Assembly (NCBI RefSeq): GCF_018476645.1
Contig: NZ_JAHCTB010000001.1
Span: 434,001 to 498,000 of the forward strand
Length of the DNA: 64,000 bases
Direction: 5' to 3'
DNA from: Aequorivita echinoideorum
Lineage (GTDB): Bacteria; Bacteroidota; Bacteroidia; Flavobacteriales; Flavobacteriaceae
Under the pieces are notes generated by a model. It did no database searches, was not told where the DNA came from, and worked only from the letters and a program-made list of their open reading frames with translations. Positions 17,299-26,356 of the stretch are shown here, piece after piece; position 1 is the first letter of the stretch; the number at the start of each line of letters is the position of its first letter. A program made the position numbers and the translations under genes.

Positions 17299-18663
17299 TT
17301 ATTGTACCGAAATATTATCTACTTGATAGGTAGTTGTAACGCCAGAGTCTGAGCCTACATACTTAAACCTGATATACACTACTTGACCAGCGTATGCGCT
17401 AAGATCAATATTTCCAGAATTGGTAAAGTTTTCTGGATAGCCGCTTGTACTTCCTTGGGCAATTGTTGCGTTAAGGTCTGTCCAAGTAGCATTGGTAATA
17501 TCACCATTGTAATCCGTAGAAACAGAAACCGTCAAGGCATCGCCATTGTAGAAACCATCTTTTGTATCAAAATTCAATGTTGCAGAGGTTTGATTCTGGA
17601 GGTTAAGACCTGGAGTGATCAACCAAGCTTCGTATGGGTTTTCATCAGAATTGAATGCAGAGGTCTGTGCATATTTATTTGAGCTGAACTCACGTACTTC
17701 CCAAATTCTTGCACCACCGTTCACATTAACGTTGGTCCAGAATTCAATATTTACAGCGGCTCCAGTCCCAGCAGATTGTCCTTCAAAATTCTCCATAAAT
17801 GGTAATTCTACCACACCTACTTCAATGGGGTCTATTGCACATCTATCCCCCGTTAAGTCAACATCCTCAACATCTCTAATGAATAATTGGTATGTGCCAT
17901 TGAAAACGCTGGTAATGGCGGTCAACGTTCCATTTCCTGTAGGCAATGCAACGCATCTGAAATCTGCAAAACCGCTATTTCTTACCACTATTGAATTGTT
18001 TTCACAATCCTCGATAACTCTGTTTTCACTGAAAGTGCTATCACAGTTAGCATACGTATCTCCATTGAATTCGCTCAAAAATTGAACGTTTTCAAACTGA
18101 ACCAAGGTGCTCAAACGTGCATCACTTAATGCTTGCGAAATTGGAATAACGGTAGGCACTAGCGTTTCAGATTCAAGGGAACGGAAAATTCTGTTTTCGA
18201 AATCCTCAACACTTATACGGCCTATTTCGTCACCACTCCGTGTTCCAATTGTGGGAAGACCTGCAAATTCTCCGGTATAAAGACCATCAACTCGAAAATA
18301 GATTTTTCTTCCCGGCTCATATTTAGTGTAAAGATCTACTGCCTCCGTAGAAATTGCGATACCTGCTGTTGGATTTTCAGGCGCATCCTGTATAATTAAA
18401 GTCTTAAAGAAATTTCCAGACTCATCGCTAGAAACAACATACGCTTCAATGAAAAGAGGAATGTCAGAATCTGCTCCCAATTCTACTGGCTCAAAGCCAT
18501 CGTATGTACTTTTTAATAATGCGATGGTAAAATTAGGCTCAATATCCGGTTCAACACTCGTAATTTCTGGTGTTCTAAAATCATCATCCTGTACGCAAGA
18601 TGTAAGTATCATTCCTACAATAAATAGGAAACTTAGGAATTTCAATTTTTTTAAATTTTTCAT
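17299..18663 (-). CDS. DUF5689 surface lipoprotein
   Basis: Lipobox near Cys23 (GMILTSCVQDD). Residues about 60-280 show the DUF5689 pattern, an OB-like nucleic-acid-binding-type fold: IEAYVVSSDESGNFFKTLIIQD, GRKIYFRVDGLYTG, VQFENVQF. Residues about 290-454 are a jelly-roll, choice-of-anchor J-like module (FMENFEGQS, EAWLITPGLNLQN, YIRFKYVGSDSGVTTTYQVDNISVQ). It follows the TonB receptor with 27 bases between and takes the SusD-like place, though it is not a SusD family member. Likely an outer-leaflet ligand-capture partner. With a nuclease-like gene beside it, nucleic acid or phosphoester capture is a reasonable guess. Confidence 0.8.
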   Translation of the reverse strand: MKNLKKLKFLSFLFIVGMILTSCVQDDDFRTPEITSVEPDIEPNFTIALLKSTYDGFEPVELGADSDIPLFIEAYVVSSDESGNFFKTLIIQDAPENPTAGIAISTEAVDLYTKYEPGRKIYFRVDGLYTGEFAGLPTIGTRSGDEIGRISVEDFENRIFRSLESETLVPTVIPISQALSDARLSTLVQFENVQFLSEFNGDTYANCDSTFSENRVIEDCENNSIVVRNSGFADFRCVALPTGNGTLTAITSVFNGTYQLFIRDVEDVDLTGDRCAIDPIEVGVVELPFMENFEGQSAGTGAAVNIEFWTNVNVNGGARIWEVREFSSNKYAQTSAFNSDENPYEAWLITPGLNLQNQTSATLNFDTKDGFYNGDALTVSVSTDYNGDITNATWTDLNATIAQGSTSGYPENFTNSGNIDLSAYAGQVVYIRFKYVGSDSGVTTTYQVDNISVQ

Positions 18664-18690
18664 GTGTACTCTATTTTTCTTTCTTTTTTA

Positions 18691-21462
18691 TTAAAATCTA
18701 ACGTATAAATTTAGGTAATAGGTGGCTCCATAGCCATAAAAATATTTGGGACCAAAAACTCTGGTCTCTTTTGAAGTATCTTCAACAAGTTCGCGATAAT
18801 TTGCTACTCTGCCCTGCTCAAATCCTCCAGTTTTGTAAACTTTGTCGAAAACGTTATTGATGGTTGCAAAAAATCCAACATAATAATCATCAATTTTCCA
18901 AGACTTACCGCCCACCACGTTTACAAGAATGTAATCGTCAAATTTCTCCTGTCTAAGCAATTCCCTTGCCACAGCTGGATCATACTCACTAAATGGCTGT
19001 TGATCTGAATCCAAATATAAATTCTGGGTTCTGGTTATAGGCGCTACATCTATATACGCGTTTGAAAAGTAATTGGTTGTGGCACCAAACCACCAAAAAT
19101 CCGGATCGCGGTACTCAAACCCAAGTTGATACGCTTGCTGTGGACCTCCTGAAATCTTGTAATCCTTCAAAAATGCCGTACCCACATCCAAACGGTTAGG
19201 GTTTGCGCCATCAGAGATAACATCATCTGAAGTTAAATATAGATTTGGATTATTTGCATAGGTATATTGACCGTACGATCCTGCAGCTTTCAACTTAACA
19301 GTGGTTGTTACTTGAGCTTCCAATCCTAATTCAGCACCTAAAAATCTTTTATCAATTCCAGAAAGAACTTCCTGCACAAACGCGTTGGAAACGTTTCTAT
19401 TTGTGGATGAAATTCCATCTGCATAATAAAAAGCAATTTCTGTTGCGTCTTCCTGTTTGGTATAAAAACCTGTCAATCTACCCTTGAGGAAAGTAGAGCG
19501 GTAGATGTAGCTTGCATCAAAGTGCATAGATTTCTCTTCGGTAAGTCCGTCCACAACATCATTATTCTGTCTTGAATTTGAAAATGAATTTCGCACTGTG
19601 GGCGCATCTGTAAAGTAGGCAGCATTAGCATCAAAAAAGTTTCTGCCGGAAAGTTTATAGGTAGCACCCCCTTTAGCACCATAGGTTGTGAAATTCAATT
19701 TTTCACTCTTCCCAAAAGAATTGTCCGGGAAACTTCCGTTGCGGTATAGTCCGTTTCTTTGATATTCGGTCTTTCCAACATTTCCAGACAAATAGAAATC
19801 AACTTTGTTATAAGTGAATTGAGCCTGTGCAAAACCAGAGTATACCGAAGCATCAATTTCGTAGTTATATCTAAATTTATCATCTTCTCCCACAATTCTG
19901 TTTGGCTCATCAAGATTGTTTTGCTGTGCAATACCAAAATTGAATGTGTCTATATCCAAGTAACCATTTCCGCCCAAAAGGTCAATCATACTAGCAAAGT
20001 TGTCGCTGTTCAATTTCCTGTAGTTAAGCGCGGCGTTGATGGAGACGTGGTCTGTCAATTTTGAAGTAAAATTGGTGTTTGCCATCAATTGGTTGTCATC
20101 GTTTCTATCTTCGTATAAATAATATCTTGAGGTTCCACCGAAGAAAATGTTGGTTTCATAAATATCATTCCAATCTATTTGGCCATCTCTGGTGAAGGCT
20201 CTATTTGCTCTGAAGGCACCTTCAAAATCTGGTCCGTCCGGGTTACCTAAATAAAAACTTGGAAGGTACTGATAGTACGTTGGGTCCGGATTGGGCGCAT
20301 TGTCAAATCCCAAACGGCTGTTACCGATAGATCCAAATTGATACGCCACATTTGTATTCAATCTTGAATTTTCAGAAATATCCCAATAGTGGTTAAGCAT
20401 TACAATAGGCTCCTTTACTTCTTTAATGCGTGAGTTTCGAATTTCGCCATCCTGCATGCCCCAATATGGATTGTATTCCACACCTTTTAAGTCAATAACT
20501 TCCTGGGTATTTGGCGCAGATTTTCCTCTTCGGTTTGGCGTGTAAATTCCTGTAAAGTTTAAGCTATGATTTTCGTTTAATTTCTTTTCAATCGAAGCAA
20601 AGAATGAATTGGAGTCGTAAAGCGTTCCATCATAAAAACCTTCTTTACCAAATCTTCTCGCAGCCAAGACCGTATACGCCCAGCCGTTTTGCATCAATCC
20701 ACTACTGTATGATCCCATTACGCGACCTTGGTAGCTTCGGTTTGAAGTAGCATAACTTACACGGCCACCTTTACGATATTGCGATGCGCGCATAATCATG
20801 TTGGTTGTTCCGCCCAAATCCCCAAAGGTATATTCGTTCGCTTGGGTACTCATTGTAAACTCTTGGTTGCGCTGCACATCGTTAATTCCACCCCAGTCTG
20901 CCCATTGTGGTCTTCCGTCGTAGATTTTGTTCATCCTTACACCATTTATAAGTACAGATCCATTTTCAGAATCGTAGCCTCGTGGTCTAAAAAATGTTGC
21001 ACTAAAATCAAAAGCCGCGGCATTCAGAAATACATCACGTGATGCCTGAAGCAATCCAGATACACTAAAGGATGTACCCTCATCCTCATTAAGCTCGTTG
21101 TCTGAAAGACTTATAGTACCTATTTGTGCCTCAAGTGCCTGTACATCCACCTGTAATAGAATAGGATCCAAATTTACGGGAACATTGTTTTGGATGGTCA
21201 CGGGAATCGTTAAGGTAACGTAGCCCACTTTTGAAATTTCCAAGACCTGCTCGCCCTGCGGTAGGTCCGTTTGTGTGAAAGAGAACAGACCTTCTGCATT
21301 GGTCTTGGTGGTGTAAATACTTTCTTGGATAGAAATCTCCACATCCGGAACAGGTTCACTGGAGTTGTCATCTATCACCCGTCCTTTTACAACTGCATTC
21401 TGCGCAAAGGCAGATGCCGAAAGCAATAATACAGTGCAAAAACTAAAAATGAATTGTTTCAT
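18691..21462 (-). CDS. TonB-dependent outer-membrane receptor
   Basis: 923 residues from the ATG at 21462; an upstream ATG at 21516 only adds residues before the signal peptide MKQFIFSFCTVLLLSASAFAQ. A carboxypeptidase-like beta-sandwich follows (VVKGRVIDDNSSEPVPDVEISI, about 22-110), then a plug domain (FFRPRGYDSENGSVLINGVRMNKIYDG near 165-190) and a 22-strand-type barrel ending in aromatic YLNLYVRF. It imports a large ligand using TonB energy. Paired with the DUF5689 lipoprotein and divergent from an EEP-family nuclease/phosphatase. Ligand unknown. Confidence 0.92.
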   Translation of the reverse strand: MKQFIFSFCTVLLLSASAFAQNAVVKGRVIDDNSSEPVPDVEISIQESIYTTKTNAEGLFSFTQTDLPQGEQVLEISKVGYVTLTIPVTIQNNVPVNLDPILLQVDVQALEAQIGTISLSDNELNEDEGTSFSVSGLLQASRDVFLNAAAFDFSATFFRPRGYDSENGSVLINGVRMNKIYDGRPQWADWGGINDVQRNQEFTMSTQANEYTFGDLGGTTNMIMRASQYRKGGRVSYATSNRSYQGRVMGSYSSGLMQNGWAYTVLAARRFGKEGFYDGTLYDSNSFFASIEKKLNENHSLNFTGIYTPNRRGKSAPNTQEVIDLKGVEYNPYWGMQDGEIRNSRIKEVKEPIVMLNHYWDISENSRLNTNVAYQFGSIGNSRLGFDNAPNPDPTYYQYLPSFYLGNPDGPDFEGAFRANRAFTRDGQIDWNDIYETNIFFGGTSRYYLYEDRNDDNQLMANTNFTSKLTDHVSINAALNYRKLNSDNFASMIDLLGGNGYLDIDTFNFGIAQQNNLDEPNRIVGEDDKFRYNYEIDASVYSGFAQAQFTYNKVDFYLSGNVGKTEYQRNGLYRNGSFPDNSFGKSEKLNFTTYGAKGGATYKLSGRNFFDANAAYFTDAPTVRNSFSNSRQNNDVVDGLTEEKSMHFDASYIYRSTFLKGRLTGFYTKQEDATEIAFYYADGISSTNRNVSNAFVQEVLSGIDKRFLGAELGLEAQVTTTVKLKAAGSYGQYTYANNPNLYLTSDDVISDGANPNRLDVGTAFLKDYKISGGPQQAYQLGFEYRDPDFWWFGATTNYFSNAYIDVAPITRTQNLYLDSDQQPFSEYDPAVARELLRQEKFDDYILVNVVGGKSWKIDDYYVGFFATINNVFDKVYKTGGFEQGRVANYRELVEDTSKETRVFGPKYFYGYGATYYLNLYVRF

Positions 21463-21513
21463 TCTAAATGGTTTTCTTTTTTTTGTGATTAAATAATTGT
21501 TATAAATCGGCTG

Positions 21514-21521
21514 CAAAACTA
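21514..21521 (-). promoter_or_regulatory. putative -7 box of the TonB receptor operon
   Basis: Reads TAGTTTTG on the minus strand, an exact TAnnTTTG, 52 bases before the start. Its expected -33 region overlaps the opposite promoter at 21542-21549. Confidence 0.4.
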
Positions 21522-21541
21522 CATTTTTTCGTTCAAATTCC

Positions 21542-21549
21542 TACTTTTG
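21542..21549 (+). promoter_or_regulatory. putative -7 box of the EEP-family gene
   Basis: TACTTTTG, an exact TAnnTTTG, 48 bases before the ATG at 21598. Twenty bases separate it from the divergent -7 box, so the two promoters interlock. Confidence 0.4.
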
Positions 21550-21597
21550 GCCTCGCTATTGCTAAAACTTTACTAAAACTTAATATTGAAGATTAAA

Positions 21598-22644
21598 ATG
21601 AAGCTATTCTATTACTCTTTGTCCGTCTACTTACTGGCCTTTTCAACGGTTTTCGCACAAAAAGAAAAAACATATAAAGTAAATACCGTTGCATTTTACA
21701 ACGTTGAAAACTTATTTGATTACGAAGATGACCCACTTATTTTTGATGATGACCGCACTCCAGAAGGTAAAGATCACTGGACCAAGGAAATTTACGAGGC
21801 AAAATTGGCCAATATGGCCAAGGTAATATCAGAAATCGGGGAAGATGTTACCGGAAATTCCCCAGCCATCATTGGCGTTTGCGAAATTGAAAACCGCCGC
21901 GTCCTCGAGGATTTATTAAATGAAAAGCCTCTGGTGAATAAAGATTACGGCATCGTGCATTATGACAGTCCAGACAGGCGCGGGATTGACGTGGCACTTT
22001 TATACCAAAAAGGTCTTTTTACTCCTACAAATTCAAAATCGTACGAGTTAATGATTTATGATGACGAAGACCGAAGCAAACGCGTTTACACCCGCGATCA
22101 ATTATTGGTAAGCGGAATGCTGGATGGTGAAAAAATACACGTAATCGTTAACCATTGGCCTTCTCGAAGCGGAGGCGAGGAACGCAGCAGACCTAAAAGA
22201 ATTAAAGCCGCCGAACTCAATAAGCAAATTATCGATTCGCTTTACAGTGAAGATCCCTACGCAAAAATCATTACCATGGGAGACCTCAACGATGATCCCA
22301 TAAGCCCAAGCGTAAAGGATGTGCTTAAGACCAAAAATGAGCGCGAGGATTTAAAAATGAAGGAATTGTACAATCCCATGGAGAATATGTTCAAGCGTGG
22401 TATGGGAACGCTAGCCTACCGCGATGGATGGAATCTTTTTGACCAAATTATCATTTCCAGCGAACTTGCCAAAAAGGATTTTTCAACGTACAGCTTTTAC
22501 AAGGCCGGAATTTTCAATAAAAGTTATCTGGAAACGCCGCGCGGGCAGTATAAAGGCTACCCTTTCCGAAGTTTTGTTAGCGGGTACACCGGTGGCTACA
22601 GTGACCATTTTCCAGTTTACATCTATCTTATTAAAGAAAAATAA
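21598..22644 (+). CDS. secreted endonuclease/exonuclease/phosphatase-family protein
   Basis: 348 residues; the ATG at 21598 begins the signal peptide (MKLFYYSLSVYLLAFSTVFAQ). EEP-fold residues are visible: NVENLFDYEDDP near 33, GVCEIENRRVLEDL near 93 (metal-binding Glu), VNHWPSRSGG near 183, GDLNDDP near 223 and a terminal SDHFPVYIYL (catalytic Asp-His). This superfamily hydrolyses phosphodiesters in DNA, RNA or lipids, or phosphomonoesters. It is exported and divergent from a TonB receptor-DUF5689 pair, which suggests polymer breakdown outside the cell followed by uptake. The substrate is not certain. Confidence 0.88.
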   Translation: MKLFYYSLSVYLLAFSTVFAQKEKTYKVNTVAFYNVENLFDYEDDPLIFDDDRTPEGKDHWTKEIYEAKLANMAKVISEIGEDVTGNSPAIIGVCEIENRRVLEDLLNEKPLVNKDYGIVHYDSPDRRGIDVALLYQKGLFTPTNSKSYELMIYDDEDRSKRVYTRDQLLVSGMLDGEKIHVIVNHWPSRSGGEERSRPKRIKAAELNKQIIDSLYSEDPYAKIITMGDLNDDPISPSVKDVLKTKNEREDLKMKELYNPMENMFKRGMGTLAYRDGWNLFDQIIISSELAKKDFSTYSFYKAGIFNKSYLETPRGQYKGYPFRSFVSGYTGGYSDHFPVYIYLIKEK

Positions 22645-22665
22645 TTTCAAAAATTAAAACCAAAT

Positions 22666-22693
22666 TAAAACCCTGCATCCATGCGGGGTTTTT
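22666..22693 (+). terminator. intrinsic terminator after the EEP-family gene
   Basis: AAAACCCTGCAT pairs with ATGCGGGGTTTT around a very short centre, followed by a T-run. One G-T wobble in the stem. Confidence 0.75.
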
Positions 22694-22724
22694 TTATTGA
22701 AAATAAATATCTTGAAACCTATTT

Positions 22725-23351
22725 ATGAGTATAAAATTTCTCTATATAATATGCTTGTTCTCGCTGCAGTATACTTCGGCCCAAAAAATCTTTCAAAAAG
22801 AAATTTCTTCGGAAGGAATAAATACGGTAATAATCAACGATGATTTTATTTCTGAAATAAAGGTTCTATCAACAAAACTGAAAAATATAATCATTGAAGC
22901 AAGGGTTTCCGGTGAAAACGAGGAAAATGTGGTAATCCAAGAAATTTTTGAAGGTTCCAAACTTTTTATTTCGGCTGCGTTTATGCCATTTTTTGAAGCC
23001 GAGGACGATAAACTCGCGGCACATAAAATACTTTCGGTTTCATTACAGATTCACATTCCTGAAAATTTTACAATAAAAATAAACTCAAAAAAAGCATCGG
23101 TTTTTACAGTTGGCAATTTCGAAATAATTGAAATGGGACTGGAAGAAGGCAATTGCGTCCTTCAAAATTTCAAGGGAAATGCCAAGTTGCAGACCAAATC
23201 CGGAGACATTACTGTATACGCCAAAGAAGGAGTTTCCGCGGAAGCGATTTCAAAAAATGGCTCAGTGCAAAACCAACTTCCGAAAAAGAGAAAATTCCAC
23301 ATAAAAGCTGAAAGTATCAACGGCAGTATTATGCTGTTGATAACCGAATAA
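22725..23351 (+). CDS. exported DUF4097-like beta-helix protein
   Basis: 208 residues with a signal peptide ending in TSAQ. The mature chain resembles DUF4097/adhesin-like putative beta-helix proteins: INTVIINDDFISEIKV, SVSLQIHIPENFTIKINSKKASVFTVGNF, NAKLQTKSGDITVYAKEGVSAEAISKNGSV. The repeated G-x-x-x-L/V-x-T-K/S-x-G-D/S-I pattern is typical. No enzyme motif. It ends 35 bases before lspA, and the lspA promoter overlaps its last codons, so the two are probably transcribed separately. Function unknown. Confidence 0.7.
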   Translation: MSIKFLYIICLFSLQYTSAQKIFQKEISSEGINTVIINDDFISEIKVLSTKLKNIIIEARVSGENEENVVIQEIFEGSKLFISAAFMPFFEAEDDKLAAHKILSVSLQIHIPENFTIKINSKKASVFTVGNFEIIEMGLEEGNCVLQNFKGNAKLQTKSGDITVYAKEGVSAEAISKNGSVQNQLPKKRKFHIKAESINGSIMLLITE

Positions 23352-23365
23352 TATTGCTATTTTTG
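23337..23365 (+). promoter_or_regulatory. promoter of lspA
   Basis: TTG at 23337-23339, an 18-base spacer, then TATTTTTG at 23358-23365: a full match to TTG-N17-23-TAnnTTTG, 21 bases before the ATG. The -33 element lies inside the end of the preceding gene. Confidence 0.6.
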
Positions 23366-23386
23366 CCATCGCTATTGAAACCCGTT

Positions 23387-24049
23387 ATGAGCCTGAAAAA
23401 AGCTACAGTCATCATTATATTGATTCTTTTGATTGACCAGATATCAAAAATCTACATAAAAACAAATTTTATGTTAGGCGAGGAAGTGCCTGTTTTTAAT
23501 TGGTTCCGCATTTTGTTTGTTGAAAATGAAGGTATGGCTTGGGGCGCAAAAATCCCAGGACAGTACGGCAAGCTTGCCCTTACGCTTTTTAGAATTGTTG
23601 CCATTGCGGGAATTGGCTATTGGCTCTGGGATTCTGTGAGAAAACACATGCCCAGGGTACTGATTATTTCAATCGCATTTATTTTTTCCGGAGCGCTCGG
23701 CAATATTATCGACTCTGTTTTTTACGGAATTATCTTTAACGACAGCTACCGTCAGGTTGCCACCTTGTTTCCGCCAGATGGTGGTTATGGTACGCTCTTC
23801 CACGGAAAAGTGGTAGATATGCTCTCGTTCCCACTCTGGGAAGGCTATCTTCCGGAATGGCTTCCATTTTGGGGTGGCCAGTGGTTTACATTTTTTGATC
23901 CCGTTTTCAATGTGGCAGATACGGCCATAAGCATTGGCGTGGGTATTCTTTTGGTTTTCAACAAACAAGCTTTTCCGAAGAAAAAAATGGAGGATACCAT
24001 TGCTGAAAAAAACCAAGCTGAAGTCAACCGTGTGGAGCGAGAAGATTGA
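23387..24049 (+). CDS. lspA: lipoprotein signal peptidase (signal peptidase II)
   Basis: Inner-membrane aspartyl protease that cuts lipoprotein signal peptides before the lipid-modified cysteine. 220 residues from the ATG at 23387. Four membrane segments are visible. The catalytic aspartates lie in GALGNIIDSVFYG (near 110) and FNVADTAISIG (near 180). The loop between them is longer than in E. coli LspA and carries YRQVATLFPPDGGYGTLFHGKVVDMLSFP, as usual in Bacteroidetes. Its 3' end overlaps the convergent DUF2752 gene by 26 bases. The window's many lipoproteins are its substrates. Confidence 0.95.
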   Translation: MSLKKATVIIILILLIDQISKIYIKTNFMLGEEVPVFNWFRILFVENEGMAWGAKIPGQYGKLALTLFRIVAIAGIGYWLWDSVRKHMPRVLIISIAFIFSGALGNIIDSVFYGIIFNDSYRQVATLFPPDGGYGTLFHGKVVDMLSFPLWEGYLPEWLPFWGGQWFTFFDPVFNVADTAISIGVGILLVFNKQAFPKKKMEDTIAEKNQAEVNRVERED

Positions 24050-24434
24050 AGGGATAGCCAGGAATATTCCTCAATACCCAATACAAAACTGCCAGCCCGA
24101 AATATCCATAAATAAATAGCTTGCTGTAAAAAAGCATAAATCTATACCGCGTTCCAAAAATCCAATTGGAGAGCGTGATTGCCAATCCATAAACTACCAG
24201 TGGAATAGAGAGAACCATTAGCGGATTAAACCGAAGTGCGCCCAGAATATTTCCGTGAAGCAATAAATGAACGGCCCGTTGCGAACCGCATCCCGGACAA
24301 TAAAATCCTGTTGTGTAATAAATGGGGCACGACGGAAAAAAATGAAATGAGGGATTGAAAAAATAATATACAATTAAAAAGCCCCCAAAAACAAAGGCAA
24401 TGAGGGCTATTTTTAAAATTTTAGTAGTTTCCAC
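24024..24434 (-). CDS. DUF2752 membrane protein
   Basis: 136 residues with three membrane segments: one at 8-26, one about 75-95, and one about 105-125. The family hallmark CPGCGSQRAVHLLLHG follows the first segment (residues about 46-61) and probably sits on one face of the membrane with its two cysteines. Function unknown. It overlaps the end of the CD225 gene by 14 bases, which suggests translational coupling, and runs 26 bases into the opposite-strand lspA gene. Confidence 0.85.
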   Translation of the reverse strand: METTKILKIALIAFVFGGFLIVYYFFNPSFHFFPSCPIYYTTGFYCPGCGSQRAVHLLLHGNILGALRFNPLMVLSIPLVVYGLAITLSNWIFGTRYRFMLFYSKLFIYGYFGLAVLYWVLRNIPGYPFNLLAPHG

Positions 24435-24720
24435 TATCCATCAACGCGCCGCCAATTCCTATAAAAAAGAATAACACAAAATACAGAACCCAAACAATAA
24501 CGGCAGCCACTGCGCCCCATATTGCCCATTTTTTTGCTTCATCAGCAGCTCTTTGGGCTCCTGCGGTATCACCCATCGCCCACAACTCCTTTACTTTGGT
24601 CGATTTTATAATTGAAACTATACCTAAAGGAAGGCAGCAAAATATGGTGCAAAGTATTGCCCAAACTAAATGGTTATCGGGCGGTGTGCCCATTGGCTGT
24701 TGGTTGTTGAATGTTTCCAT
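24421..24720 (-). CDS. CD225/dispanin family small membrane protein
   Basis: 99 residues. Two membrane segments frame the dispanin signature: HLVWAILCTIFCCLPLGIVSIIKSTKV (about 17-43) and WAIWGAVAAVIVWVLYFVLFFFIG (about 66-90), with GDTAGAQRAADEAKKW between them. Bacterial members are linked to membrane properties or small-molecule and protein export only by homology. The recurrent bacterial pairing with DUF2752 is seen here as overlapping genes. No function claimed. Confidence 0.88.
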   Translation of the reverse strand: METFNNQQPMGTPPDNHLVWAILCTIFCCLPLGIVSIIKSTKVKELWAMGDTAGAQRAADEAKKWAIWGAVAAVIVWVLYFVLFFFIGIGGALMDSGNY

Positions 24721-24765
24721 TATTTAAATTTTGTTGGTTACAAGGCTAAAGATAAGTTGATATTT

Positions 24766-25329
24766 TTAAAATTGATACGTTTTTTTTGGCGTCACGCAAA
24801 AATGGAGCGGGACATCCGTTACTTCGGAAAATATTCTTTCTTCAGCTTCAAAGAAGGAAAGACCGACAAATATTGAGTCTTCACGACAACTGGAAAGAAA
24901 ACGATCGTAAAATCCCTTTCCATATCCCACACGTTGACCGGAATGATCAAATGCCAACAATGGCACAAAAATCACTTCCAGGCTTTCCGAGGAAACCTCA
25001 ATGCCAGTAACAGGTTCCGGGATTCCATATTTTGAGACTGCGATTTTTGTATTTTCCTGTAGCAGTATTTGCTTCATATGCCCTGTTGAAAAATCAGATT
25101 TTGAGACCACCACGCTTTTATCTTTTCCCTGTAAAATGTGCAAAAGGTATTCCGTATTCACTTCTTTTTTATCTATAATGGGAAGGAAAATATGATAATA
25201 GGTTTTATCCCAAATGGGAAGCTTAAGGGCATTGTTGGCAATTTCAAGGCTCCATTTTTCTATGGAATCTTCAGAAAGTGATTGCCGAAGCGCTTTATAT
25301 TTTATACGAAGCATTTCTTTATTCTCCAT
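24766..25329 (-). CDS. 5-formyltetrahydrofolate cyclo-ligase
   Basis: Converts 5-formyl-THF to 5,10-methenyl-THF with ATP, recycling a storage folate. 187 residues from the ATG at 25329 (MENKEMLRIKYKALRQSL), the usual N-terminus. The ATP/Mg motif is VPLLAFDHSGQRVGYGKGFYDRFL near 128-151; the C-terminus has DVPLHFCVTPKKTY. A second possible start at 25353 overlaps the upstream stop as TGATG and would add eight residues, which would couple translation to the aspartoacylase-like gene. Confidence 0.92.
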   Translation of the reverse strand: MENKEMLRIKYKALRQSLSEDSIEKWSLEIANNALKLPIWDKTYYHIFLPIIDKKEVNTEYLLHILQGKDKSVVVSKSDFSTGHMKQILLQENTKIAVSKYGIPEPVTGIEVSSESLEVIFVPLLAFDHSGQRVGYGKGFYDRFLSSCREDSIFVGLSFFEAEERIFSEVTDVPLHFCVTPKKTYQF

Positions 25330-25352
25330 AATATTCAGAAATAAGAATTGCA

Positions 25353-26354
25353 TCAATCCTCTCTTTCCCCATCCTCTGTTTTGGCAGAATTTAAAGTTGA
25401 AATATGGAAAATGGCATCGCCTTGATTAACAATAGGTGACTGATTTATATTGATGATATATCCTTCATTTGGAGCGGTAACCTTAAAGCGCATTTTGCCA
25501 TAGGGGTCTGTAATAGTTGCCAAAAACTCCCCTTTTTCAACGTGTTTGTTGCATTCCACTTTTACGTGCAAAAGCCCACTGCGGAATGCACGAATCCACT
25601 TACTTTTTTGAATGATAACGGTTTTGGAATGCGGTTCTGGCGCAGAATGCCTTACACCCAGCATATCCAAATGTTTTAAGAATCTCATAACACCATCCAC
25701 ACCTTCCTTTACAATATATTTATTGCTTTCACGGGATTTTCCGCCTTCAAAAAGAAGAATGGGAATATTCATTTTTGCGCATGTGTTTCTGTAGGATTTC
25801 TCAATGGTGCTTGAAAAAAGCGTAAACGGTGCATTGAAAACCTTTGCAAGCTCAAGCAGTTTTTCATCGCCGGGCCTTACCCTGATTTGTGCAGCGTTGA
25901 ACCTGCTGGCCCCACCGGTGTGAAAATCCAAACAATAATCAGCGTGCGGTAAGACTTTTTTGCTGAAATGAAAAGCAACCCGACTTGCCAAGGATCCCGT
26001 TTTTGTTCCCGGAAAAACACGGTTCAAGTCCCGCCCATCTGGAAAGGAACGCTCACCGTTCAAGAAACCGAAAACATTTAAAATGGGAATGCAGATAATG
26101 GTACCACGCTTTGGCTTGTTTATTTTTTTGGCAATCAATTGCCGAACAATTTCCACCCCATTGATTTCATCGCCGTGAAGGGCGGCGGTAATGAGCACCG
26201 TAGGTCCGGGATTTTTTGAACGTTCAATAATGATGGGAATTTCAACTTTGGTGGAAGTATAAAGCTTCGCGATGCTGAAGTCTATAACCTTGCTTTCCCC
26301 GAGGGCAACGTGCTCGTTCAATATTACAATGTCCCGTTCCTCCTTTTTCGCCAT
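25353..26354 (-). CDS. succinylglutamate desuccinylase / aspartoacylase-family zinc peptidase
   Basis: 333 residues. M14-like zinc site: HGDEINGVEIV near 60 (His, Glu) and DYCLDFHTGG near 138 (His), with substrate-binding RDLNRVFPG near 106. The C-terminal domain (about 255-333) resembles a biotinyl/lipoyl-like beta-barrel: GLLHVKVECNKHVEKGEFLATITDPYGK, INQSPIVNQGDAIFHI. Family members remove acyl or amino-acyl groups from small amides. Two bases after rimK and downstream of the RimB-like gene, it probably trims or recycles products of that glutamate-ligase system, but the substrate is unproven. Confidence 0.85.
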   Translation of the reverse strand: MAKKEERDIVILNEHVALGESKVIDFSIAKLYTSTKVEIPIIIERSKNPGPTVLITAALHGDEINGVEIVRQLIAKKINKPKRGTIICIPILNVFGFLNGERSFPDGRDLNRVFPGTKTGSLASRVAFHFSKKVLPHADYCLDFHTGGASRFNAAQIRVRPGDEKLLELAKVFNAPFTLFSSTIEKSYRNTCAKMNIPILLFEGGKSRESNKYIVKEGVDGVMRFLKHLDMLGVRHSAPEPHSKTVIIQKSKWIRAFRSGLLHVKVECNKHVEKGEFLATITDPYGKMRFKVTAPNEGYIININQSPIVNQGDAIFHISTLNSAKTEDGERED

Positions 26355-26356
26355 AG

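Noticed and set aside
17299-18663. SusD-type partner of the TonB receptor
   Set aside because: The protein lacks the helical TPR-like SusD fold; its pattern is DUF5689 with a C-terminal jelly-roll. Only the gene position is SusD-like.
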